From contig NZ_FQUS01000008.1 in the NCBI RefSeq assembly GCF_900129315.1, forward strand, positions 124,001-188,000: DNA of 64,000 bases, given 5' to 3'. This stretch comes from Fodinibius roseus (GTDB taxonomy: Bacteria > Bacteroidota > Rhodothermia > Balneolales > Balneolaceae). Of the stretch, positions 56,435-63,721 are shown piece by piece. A program made the translations under genes and the position numbers. Position 1 is the stretch's first letter. Every line of letters begins with the position of its first letter. The notes beneath the pieces were generated by a model. That model was not told where the DNA came from, made no database searches, and saw only the letters and a list, made by a program, of their open reading frames with translations.

Positions 56435-59356
56435 GTGACTGACATGAAGCATTTCTGCGAGTATGCATGCGTATATTTGTATATAATAGGAGCCGCGTTA
56501 ATTGTTACGGGGTTTCCCGCGGAAACTGCGGCACAAACATCCCCCTCCGGGGAGAAACAAGCGATGGAAACGGATCGGGCAGACCGTGCGTATACCCTGG
56601 AGGCGGTTATTACGGGGTACACCGGGATAGGCGGGGAGATTGACGGGATCAGAAACCCGACGTTGCAGGCTCGGAAGGGGGAAACGGTGCGCATCACGAT
56701 CGTAAACGGGGAGACGCTGACCCACGATATCGCCCTGGAAGGCATGGACGTTCAAAGCGAGTCGATCATTGAAGAAGGAGCCTCCACCAGCGTCACCTTT
56801 GTCGCCGAATCCGGCGACACCTATTACTGCAGTATCCCGGGCCACCGGGCCGCGGGGATGGAGGGCCGGTTCGAGATTATCAGCGCCTCCACCGGGGAAA
56901 CGGTTGCGGAAGGGATCATCCCGCAAAAAGACGGGCAGCCGGTGAACCTGGACTTTGAGTACGCGAGCCTGGAGGGTTGGTCGGCCGAGGGCGGGGCGTT
57001 TACGGGCCAGCCGGTGTCGGATCGGTCGTCGGAGCTATACGAAGAGGATATGGATGTGGATCCCAGCGGGCAGTTTTACGTGAGCAGCGGGGGCACAAAG
57101 AAGGCTCAGGCGACCGGGACATTGACCTCCCCGGCGTTTGAGGTCACCCACCCCTGGGCGGCGTTTAAGGTATCGGGGGGCGCCCTGAAGGAGACGCGCG
57201 TTGAAATTGTGGCGGCCGAAACAGATACGACCATTTTTGAGATTACCGGCAATGACCACCAGCGGCTGCGTCCGGTGGTGGTGGATCTGCGAGGCCACAG
57301 GGGCCAACAGATCTATATCCGGCTGATCGATAAGGAAACGGGCGTCTCCCAGATCCCCTATATCGAGGATAATGGGTGGGCGCATATCAGCTTTGATGAT
57401 TTCCGGTTTTACCCGGAAAGGCCCCGGTTTCGGGATGAGCTTAGCCCGGAGGATATCGTGATCCTGCCGCCGCGGGATATTATCGAAAATGCCGGTCTCT
57501 CGGGCGAGGAGGCTGTCAAAGAGATGGAACTGCCGGACCCGTTTTCGGTCACCCTCGCCGCCTCCGAACCGGACGTCGTCCGCCCGATCGCCTTCACCCT
57601 GGATCACCGGGGACGCCTGTGGGTGGCCGAAGCGCATACCTATCCGGAGCGGGCCCCGGAAGGGGAAGGGAAGGACCGCATCCTTATTTTCGAGGACACC
57701 AGCGGGGACGGCAAACTTGACAGCCGCAAGGTTTTTATCGAAGGACTGAATTTGGTCAGCGGCCTTGAAGTGGGCCACGGAGGCGTGTGGGTGGGCGCGG
57801 CGCCGAACTTACTGTACATTCCCATCGACGAGAGCGGCGATAGCCCTGCTGGCGAGCCTGAGGTGCTTTTGAACGGCTGGGGCTACCAGGATACCCACGA
57901 GACCCTCAACAGCTTCCGGTGGGGACCCGACGGCTGGCTCTATGGCGTGCAGGGGGTGTTTACCCAGTCCAACGTAGGCAAGCCGGGGACCCCGGACGAT
58001 CAGCGGCAAAAGATCAACGCCGGCGTGTGGCGGTATCACCCGACCCGCCACGAGTTCGAGGTGTATGCGAGGGGGACCAGCAACCCGTGGGGACTCGATT
58101 TTAATGCGTACGGTCATCCCTTTATTACGGCGTGCGTGATTCCGCACCTGTTCCACGTGATCCAGGGGGCCCGGTACCGGCGCCAGGCCGGCGACCACCA
58201 GAACCCGCATACCTATGATGACATCAAAACCATCGCCGACCACGTCCACTGGGTGGGGGATCAGGGTCCCCACGCCGGCAACCACCGCTCGGGTTCGGCA
58301 GGGGGCGGCCATGCCCATGCGGGAGCGATGTTTTACCTGGGGGCCGACCACTGGCCGCAGGAATTCCGCAGTACGCTGTTTATGAATAATATTCACGGCT
58401 TCCGGGTGAATGCGGATAAAATTGAGCGGGAAGGCTCCGGCTACAGCGCCTCACACGGGAAGGATTTTCTGAAGACCCACGACTCCTGGTCGCAGTGGCT
58501 GGATTTCCGGTACAGTCCCGGCGGCTCGGTCTGGGCGATTGACTGGTATGACAAAAACCAGTGTCACAGCCCGAACCCGGATGTCCATAATAAGACGCTG
58601 GGACGCATTTACAACATTCGCCACGCAGAGGATGAGCATGTCCGGGTGAACCTGAAGGAGAAATCCAGCCTGGAGCTGGTGGAATACCAGCGGCACACCA
58701 ATGAGTGGTACGTGCGGCACGCGCGGCGTATCCTGCACGAGCGGGGGCCGGATGAGCGGGTGCACGAGGCCCTGCGGAAAATGCTGAGAGGCGCCCCGGA
58801 TATCACCCGGAAGCTCCGCGCGCTGTGGACGCTGCATGTGACAGAGGGACTCAGCGATCAGGAGTATATCGATCTGCTGGATCATGAAAACGAGTACCTG
58901 AGAAGCTGGGCCCTGCAGCTGCTGGGCGAGGATAACGATATACCGGAGAGAGCCCTCAAAAAAATAGCCCGGATGGCCCGGGAGGAGGACTCAGCGCTGG
59001 TCCGCCTGTATATCGCCTCGGCGCTCCAGCGCATCGCCCCGGCTCAGCGGTGGTCCATCGTGGAGGGGCTTTACGGCCATTCCGAGGATGCGGATGATCA
59101 CAACCTGCCGCTGATGATATGGTATGGTACCGAGCCGTTGGTGACCCGGGACATGGAGCGGGCTGCGGAGATGGCCATGAATACCGAATTGCCCGGCATT
59201 CTCACTTTTACGATTAGGCGTATCGGGGCTATCGGGACGCCGGAGGCCCGGAAGCTTCTTAAAGAGGTAGAGGGACAATTAGAGCAGAAGCCGCAATCGG
59301 ACCGGTACGATCAGGCCCGCCGGGAGCTGGAGACGATCTTCGGGCAAGCGGATTAA
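56435..59356 (+). CDS. Secreted cupredoxin-fused PVC-type dehydrogenase-like protein
   Basis: The 973-residue protein has a signal peptide (about 12-34). A cupredoxin domain (about 50-150) holds a full set of type-1 copper ligands: H97 in LTHDIAL, C132, H137 and M142 in YCSIPGHRAAGM. A beta-rich domain of unknown function follows (about 165-335). A beta-propeller of the PVC membrane-bound dehydrogenase type spans about 365-700 (GRLWVAEAHTYPER, FRWGPDGWLYGVQGVF, GTSNPWGLDFN). Helical repeats end the protein (about 740-970). The heme-binding CxxCH domain usual at the end of this family is absent. A role in oxidising sugars or uronates is inference. Confidence 0.8.
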   Translation: MTDMKHFCEYACVYLYIIGAALIVTGFPAETAAQTSPSGEKQAMETDRADRAYTLEAVITGYTGIGGEIDGIRNPTLQARKGETVRITIVNGETLTHDIALEGMDVQSESIIEEGASTSVTFVAESGDTYYCSIPGHRAAGMEGRFEIISASTGETVAEGIIPQKDGQPVNLDFEYASLEGWSAEGGAFTGQPVSDRSSELYEEDMDVDPSGQFYVSSGGTKKAQATGTLTSPAFEVTHPWAAFKVSGGALKETRVEIVAAETDTTIFEITGNDHQRLRPVVVDLRGHRGQQIYIRLIDKETGVSQIPYIEDNGWAHISFDDFRFYPERPRFRDELSPEDIVILPPRDIIENAGLSGEEAVKEMELPDPFSVTLAASEPDVVRPIAFTLDHRGRLWVAEAHTYPERAPEGEGKDRILIFEDTSGDGKLDSRKVFIEGLNLVSGLEVGHGGVWVGAAPNLLYIPIDESGDSPAGEPEVLLNGWGYQDTHETLNSFRWGPDGWLYGVQGVFTQSNVGKPGTPDDQRQKINAGVWRYHPTRHEFEVYARGTSNPWGLDFNAYGHPFITACVIPHLFHVIQGARYRRQAGDHQNPHTYDDIKTIADHVHWVGDQGPHAGNHRSGSAGGGHAHAGAMFYLGADHWPQEFRSTLFMNNIHGFRVNADKIEREGSGYSASHGKDFLKTHDSWSQWLDFRYSPGGSVWAIDWYDKNQCHSPNPDVHNKTLGRIYNIRHAEDEHVRVNLKEKSSLELVEYQRHTNEWYVRHARRILHERGPDERVHEALRKMLRGAPDITRKLRALWTLHVTEGLSDQEYIDLLDHENEYLRSWALQLLGEDNDIPERALKKIARMAREEDSALVRLYIASALQRIAPAQRWSIVEGLYGHSEDADDHNLPLMIWYGTEPLVTRDMERAAEMAMNTELPGILTFTIRRIGAIGTPEARKLLKEVEGQLEQKPQSDRYDQARRELETIFGQAD

Positions 59357-59391
59357 TCGCCCATTATTTATTATACTGTTTACTATACTGT

Positions 59392-59532
59392 AGCAAGCTT
59401 TGAAAAACCTGGGGTTTGTTCAATGCCAGTCCCTGAGCGATTTCAAAACCGTAGTGTGTAGACTCTACACGAGAATTTTAAAATCTCAAAGATGTAAGGG
59501 TTGGGCAAAACAACGGTTTTGCAAAGCTCGCA
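59392..59532 (+). repeat. 141-bp dispersed repeat, copy 10 (subfamily A)
   Basis: It begins AGCAAGCTTTGAAAAACC and ends GGTTTTGCAAAGCTCGCA. CTGT lies directly on each side (59388-59391 and 59533-59536). The inner part keeps the family's order (CCCTGAGCGATTTCAAAACC) and an open frame throughout, but the core GCAGCATAT is changed to GTAGTGTGT. It sits between the dehydrogenase and the VCBS gene. Confidence 0.8.
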
Positions 59533-59565
59533 CTGTAATGAAATGGATAAAAAAACAAGTCCCCC

Positions 59566-60828
59566 ATGAAAAAACAGCATACGATGAAAACGTTACGTGC
59601 CATGAAGACCTTATCACCCGGACCGGGGACAATCCCCCTGCTCGGGGCGGCCCTGCTGCTGTGTCTGGCCTGCCGGCCTGTATGGGGACAGGGGTCCGGG
59701 CACACCTTTGAGAAGATCCAGCTCTCCTCCACCTTTTATGCGGAGGGTGCGGCCATCGGTGATCTGAACGGTGATGGCCATCCGGATGTGGTGGCCGGTC
59801 CGTACTGGTACGAAGGACCGGACTTCGACGACAAGCATGCCTTTTATGAGCCCCGGATGTTTGATCCCCGAAACTATTCCGACAATTTTATAGCCGGTGT
59901 GGATGATGTAAACGGGGACGGGAGAAACGACATCCTGGTGGTGGGTTTCCCCGGGGAGTCCGCCCGCTGGTATGAAAACCCGGGCGAGTCCGGCGGCTAC
60001 TGGGACCCTCACCTGATCCATGAGTCCGTGGATAACGAGTCACCGCAGTTTTATGATCTGAACGGGGACGGGGCCCTGGAGCTGGTCTTCCACACCGGGG
60101 GACGGCTGGGATATGCCGCTCGGGATGAGGGGGATCCGACCCGCCCGTGGTCGTTCACGGCGGTTTCCGGCCGGCACGACTGGGGTAAATTCACCCATGG
60201 ACTGGGGATCGGCGATATTGACGGCGATGGGCATGAGGATATCCTCAAAAAGGAGGGCTGGTGGGAGAACCCCGGAACAGATGAGATGAGTGACCAATGG
60301 AAATACCACGAAGCCGCGTTTGCCGGTCCCGGGGGCGCACAGATGTATGCCTATGATGTGGACGGGAACGGGCTTAACGATGTGATCACCAGCCTCGATG
60401 CCCACGGGTGGGGGCTGGCCTGGTACCGGCAACACCGGGAGGGGGATGAGATCCGGTTTGAACAACGCCTGATTATGGGCGCCTTGCTGGGTGACAATCC
60501 CTATGGCGTGCGTTTCTCACAGCCGCACGCCCTGGAGCTGGCGGATATGGACCAGGACGGAGTGAAAGATATCGTATCCGGGAAACGATTCTGGGCCCAC
60601 GGTCCGCAAGGCGGACTCGAGCCTAATGCGCCCGCTGTGGTATACTGGTTTAACCTGCAGCGGGGCAGCCCCGGAAGCGCGGGATTTGTCCCCTACCTCG
60701 TGGATGACAACTCGGGCGTCGGCGTGCAGTTTGACACCGGCGATGTGACCGGCAACGGCTATCCCGATATTGTGACCTCCAACAAGAACGGGACGTTTGT
60801 CTTTTTGAATCATCCACCGGAACACTAA
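59566..60828 (+). CDS. Secreted VCBS/FG-GAP repeat protein
   Basis: The 420-residue protein has a signal peptide (about 20-42, ending near LLCLACRPVWGQG; an internal ATG at 59584 or 59605 is also possible as start). At least five calcium-binding FG-GAP type repeats follow: IGDLNGDGHPDVVAG, VDDVNGDGRNDILVVG, FYDLNGDGALELVFH, IGDIDGDGHEDILKK, YDVDGNGLNDVITS, ADMDQDGVKDIVSG and VTGNGYPDIVTSN. Beta-propeller proteins of this type bind or process glycans at the surface. It sits downstream of the cupredoxin-dehydrogenase and is probably part of PUL 2. Its stop overlaps the stop of the opposite gene by two bases. Confidence 0.88.
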   Translation: MKKQHTMKTLRAMKTLSPGPGTIPLLGAALLLCLACRPVWGQGSGHTFEKIQLSSTFYAEGAAIGDLNGDGHPDVVAGPYWYEGPDFDDKHAFYEPRMFDPRNYSDNFIAGVDDVNGDGRNDILVVGFPGESARWYENPGESGGYWDPHLIHESVDNESPQFYDLNGDGALELVFHTGGRLGYAARDEGDPTRPWSFTAVSGRHDWGKFTHGLGIGDIDGDGHEDILKKEGWWENPGTDEMSDQWKYHEAAFAGPGGAQMYAYDVDGNGLNDVITSLDAHGWGLAWYRQHREGDEIRFEQRLIMGALLGDNPYGVRFSQPHALELADMDQDGVKDIVSGKRFWAHGPQGGLEPNAPAVVYWFNLQRGSPGSAGFVPYLVDDNSGVGVQFDTGDVTGNGYPDIVTSNKNGTFVFLNHPPEH

Positions 60829-61277
60829 TTATCTGGGCCGCCCAAATTCTCTATATCAGCTAAATCCTGGTAGCGACCAGTAGCTTTTTTATTAGTAATC
60901 AAATCCGATCGATGAATGAATTTAGCTGTACAGTTCTCTAATTCTACTTCGATTCGACGATAATAACAATCATCGAAATCAATCCCTTTTAAATCATTTA
61001 GCAGATCAATTCTGTTAGGTGGGACACCGAGCTGAACAACTTGATCGCTGTCTAAAAAGTCTTCTTTTTTTAGATCTAAACTTCCAAAGCCAAAGTCGTC
61101 AAGGGCTTTGAGAAGGCGTCCGGCATTTACGGGATCTCCCTTAATCCAAATATCAAGATCTTTGGTATAGCGAGGGTGACCATGGAAGGCTACAGCATAA
61201 CCTTCTACAATCAGGTACTGGACATTATTATCGTTTAACGACTGTATAAACTCTTTGAAATCGGGATTGAGAATCAT
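60825..61277 (-). CDS. Nucleotidyltransferase-fold protein (MNT/DUF6036-like)
   Basis: The 150-residue protein has the polymerase-beta-type fold with YLIVEGYAVAFHGHPRYTK and DLDIWI, the DxD metal-binding pair. The usual start of the motif is GGYAV; here the first Gly is replaced by Glu. C-terminal features are QLGVPPNRIDLLNDLKGIDFDD and RYQDLADIENL. Similar proteins are encoded next to a tiny partner and are sometimes parts of toxin-antitoxin pairs. The 59-residue gene at 61228-61407 overlaps its 5' end by 50 bp in another frame. It lies convergent to the VCBS gene. Confidence 0.85.
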   Translation of the reverse strand: MILNPDFKEFIQSLNDNNVQYLIVEGYAVAFHGHPRYTKDLDIWIKGDPVNAGRLLKALDDFGFGSLDLKKEDFLDSDQVVQLGVPPNRIDLLNDLKGIDFDDCYYRRIEVELENCTAKFIHRSDLITNKKATGRYQDLADIENLGGPDN

Positions 61278-61407
61278 ATTTCCATCTATGGTATTCTTTG
61301 CGAATTTCTTCGAGTGTTTTCAGTCGTTTTTCGTACGATTGTTTTTTCCAATATTCGAAATCATTACCGGTCTCTTTTACAGAGACTTTGTTGAACACTT
61401 TCTCCAT
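61228..61407 (-). CDS. Small protein encoded with the nucleotidyltransferase
   Basis: An ATG at 61407 opens a frame of 59 codons to a TAA at 61228-61230. The product is highly charged, with MEKVFNKVSVKETGNDFEYW at the start, then YEKRLKTLEEIRKEYHRWKY and SRFQRVYTVVKR at the end. This pattern, NDFEYW...R...LE.IR..Y..W...QPRFQRVY, is known from small genes placed directly before nucleotidyltransferases of this type. It overlaps the nucleotidyltransferase start (61277) by 50 bp in a different frame. It probably forms a two-gene operon with it; its function is not known. Confidence 0.75.
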   Translation of the reverse strand: MEKVFNKVSVKETGNDFEYWKKQSYEKRLKTLEEIRKEYHRWKYDSQSRFQRVYTVVKR

Positions 61408-61443
61408 GGCTGAGATAATTTATTTAGCCTGACTACTACTGTA

Positions 61444-61584
61444 AGAGAACTTTGCAAAACCGTCCTTTTGTCCATTCTCTGTATTTTCGCTCATTCAAAA
61501 TCCTCATATATGCCTTATATGTTGCGGTTTTGAAATCGCTCAGGCTTTGATATTGATCAAAATTCCTGGTTTTCAAAGCTCCCT
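61444..61584 (-). repeat. 141-bp dispersed repeat, copy 11 (subfamily A, full open frame)
   Basis: The left end is AGAGAACTTTGCAAAACCG and the right end, read inward, AGGGAGCTTTGAAAACCAGG. GTA flanks both sides (61441-61443 and 61585-61587), consistent with a target duplication. On the minus strand the whole element is one open frame (ALKTRNFDQYQSLSDFKTA, then TYKAYMRILNERKYREWTKG). Removing the element and one GTA restores a continuous sequence there. Confidence 0.9.
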
Positions 61585-61760
61585 GTAATTCTTTAATAGC
61601 TATGTGATCTAATTCTCTGACTCCCTGGATCGGAGATAATAAACAAAGTTTGTGGAGCATAATCGAATGAATACCTCGATGGCTCTTCCTAAAATATAAC
61701 GATTCATTTCTGAATTAACATATTGAAAAGGTACAGTAATTTCTTAATGGTTTGGCAACA

Positions 61761-61819
61761 AAAGGTGTGTAGAAAAAAACTTTCATTTGTTCTTCGGTTT
61801 TGCCAAATTTTAATATCAG
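61761..61819 (+). repeat. Diverged direct repeat, unit 1
   Basis: This unit shares TTTCATTTGTTCTTCGGTTT with unit 2 at 62342-62400 (TTTCATTTGTTGTTCGAGTTT) and the following AAATTT and ATATCA. It may be an old copy of the promoter region before the LuxR gene. Confidence 0.5.
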
Positions 61820-62341
61820 GATATGGTCGCTGAAAAGGGATTGTGAGGATAAGGATATACGCTGAGACGTCGAGCGCGTAAAAATTCCCTGTCATTCAGT
61901 GATAGGAAGAGATCATTTTTATCAATACCTGCAGGTCACCGATCATTATATCTACCTCTTGATGGAAATCCCACAGCTCAATATCTCATACCCGAGGAAT
62001 ATGATTAATCAACCTTTGACGTGGATGAGGAACATAAAACTTTTTATGGATCAAGTTACAACAACGACGCCATCTATGTATTTAATTATGAGTGAAGAGG
62101 GTGTTTAATCTAAACGGATAAAAACCGCCGGACCGTAAGGTAGTGCGTACTATCTTCCCGAAATTTTTAAGGGGTTAGTACAAGATCTTGAAATATTTTT
62201 TTACTGATACGAAAGGTTACATAATAAAGTTATTTCGTTTATATTCATTCTGATAAAAATGGTGCATCCTGTTTTAACATTGTATAAAGTACAAAAATAC
62301 TTAAAATAGGCTTTTTATAAAAAGAGAAATAAAATAAAAAG

Positions 62342-62400
62342 AAAGGTATACGGATAAAATGCTTTCATTTGTTGTTCGAGTTTATCAAATTTAAGTATCA
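62342..62400 (+). repeat. Diverged direct repeat, unit 2
   Basis: This unit lies about 55 bp before the LuxR gene and pairs with unit 1. It contains TTTCATTTGTTGTTCGAG and AAATTTAAGTATCA, roughly 70 percent alike by eye. Confidence 0.5.
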
Positions 62401-62454
62401 TTAACTTCCTTACTATTAAAAGGGGATACAACTTTTAAACAGGGGAGCACCACT

Positions 62455-62709
62455 ATGGATAGAGAGCAAAAGTCATCAAATCAACCAAGCGAAAAGTATA
62501 CGCAGGCGTTATTGAAGTTAAGCAGTCGGGAAGGCGAGGTATTAAAGCTTATAATCGAGGACAAGACGACTTCCGAAATTGCTAATGACCTCCATTTGAG
62601 CGTCCGTACTATTGAAAACCACCGGTATCGAATATGTAAAAAACTGAATTTAAGAGGGCGAGGCGCTCTCAAACGGTGGATAGAGAACGTCAAGAGTAGT
62701 ACATCCTGA
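62455..62709 (+). CDS. Small LuxR-type (GerE) DNA-binding protein
   Basis: The 84-residue protein is almost only a LuxR C-terminal helix-turn-helix (residues 20-75): LSSREGEVLKLIIEDKTTSE, then IANDLHLSVRTIENHRYRIC and KKLNLRG. No receiver or ligand domain is present, so it is a stand-alone binding module. It precedes a glycosyltransferase gene by about 220 bp and may control that cluster; this is inference. The frame is AT-rich compared with the rest of the window. Confidence 0.85.
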   Translation: MDREQKSSNQPSEKYTQALLKLSSREGEVLKLIIEDKTTSEIANDLHLSVRTIENHRYRICKKLNLRGRGALKRWIENVKSSTS

Positions 62710-62929
62710 GAAGTATTTCTGATGAAAGGCATAAGTCGACTACTCAAAATAATGAGTAGTGCCCGGGGTTGAAAGCTTGCAAGATGTTTGGCAGTATTTG
62801 AATATCAAAAGTAACCAAGCCAGTAATCAAACCTTGGGCCATCAGAATGATTAATTGTAAAAATAAGCGCTTATGGTCTGGAAGGTTATGTAAGAAAAGA
62901 AATATCAAAGTTCAGGTTACATACCTGAT

Positions 62930-63658
62930 GTGATGATACCCTTCCAGAACAAATATAAAAAAGAGCATCCGGTAGATGTTGTCGTGCCTTGCTATAATCC
63001 TCAGAAAGGATGGCATGTAAATCTTATCAATTCATTTAATTATTTTAAACAAAGTATCGGCCATAAATGTACGCTTATTTTGGTAAATGATGGTTCGGTT
63101 CGTGGTATAAATCAAGACCACATATTAACTATTCGATCAGCGATTCCTTACTTCAAATTCATATCATATGCTGATAATAAAGGAAAGGGTCATGCTCTTA
63201 GAAGAGGAATGTCTTGTACTGAAAATAATTATATAATTTTAACAGATGTTGATTTCCCCTATACCAATGAAAGTATGGTTAAAATTTACGATGGACTTTT
63301 AGCAGGTAACGATCTCATGTTAGGATATCGTGAAACATCTTATTATAGGAATGTTCCCTTTATGAGGTTGATGATTTCAAAGACTTTCCGCTATTTACTT
63401 AAAATCTTAATGACCATTAATATAGACGACACTCAATGCGGGTTGAAGGGGTTAAATTTAAAAAGCAAAGAAATTTTCCTACAATCAAAAATCGATAGTT
63501 ACCTCTATGCTTTGGAATTGTTCAATAATGCATCAAAGTCAGGATTAAAGATTGACAGAACTGTTGTCAATTTAAAAAAGGAGATAGAATTTACTCACAT
63601 ACGACCCCACATATTATGGCAGGAACTTAAATCACTCGGCCGGATTCTTTTCGAGTAA
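62930..63658 (+). CDS. Glycosyltransferase family 2 protein
   Basis: The 242-residue protein is a GT-A enzyme. VDVVVPCYNPQKGW starts the nucleotide-binding fold. TLILVNDGSVRG and ISYADNKGKGHALRRGM follow. The DxD-like motif is YIILTDVDFPYT, and DDTQCGLKGLNLKS is a conserved C-terminal block of dolichol-phosphate-type GT2 proteins. It has no membrane helix, so it acts at the inner membrane's cytoplasmic face. The acceptor may be a lipid carrier, suggesting a polysaccharide or protein-glycosylation role with the next gene. Confidence 0.9.
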   Translation: MMIPFQNKYKKEHPVDVVVPCYNPQKGWHVNLINSFNYFKQSIGHKCTLILVNDGSVRGINQDHILTIRSAIPYFKFISYADNKGKGHALRRGMSCTENNYIILTDVDFPYTNESMVKIYDGLLAGNDLMLGYRETSYYRNVPFMRLMISKTFRYLLKILMTINIDDTQCGLKGLNLKSKEIFLQSKIDSYLYALELFNNASKSGLKIDRTVVNLKKEIEFTHIRPHILWQELKSLGRILFE

Positions 63659-63721
63659 AACTACCAATGCTATTGTTAGTTGAAATCTACTTGTTATTAA
63701 TATCCTCTTACACAGTTCAAA

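Larger units (their letters stand above)
61585..62454. other. AT-rich intergenic region with a diverged direct repeat
   Basis: No gene can be supported in these 870 bp; frames at 61704-61895 and 61899-62108 have no features. Two stretches resemble each other: 61761-61819 and 62342-62400. Both begin AAAGG(T) and share CTTTCATTTGTT.TTCG followed by AAATTT(T)AA.TATCA. The second lies just before the LuxR gene and may be its promoter region. Confidence 0.5.

Noticed and set aside
60825-61407. Active toxin-antitoxin system
   Set aside because: The layout fits a two-gene module, but toxicity cannot be read from sequence, so only the fold and pairing are reported.
61436-61660. Open frame of 74 codons containing repeat copy 11
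   Set aside because: Half of it is the repeat. The upstream part ends at a stop once the element is removed, so it is a chance join.
61899-62108. Open frame of 69 codons in the AT-rich gap
   Set aside because: No domain, no ribosome site and no helpful context were seen.
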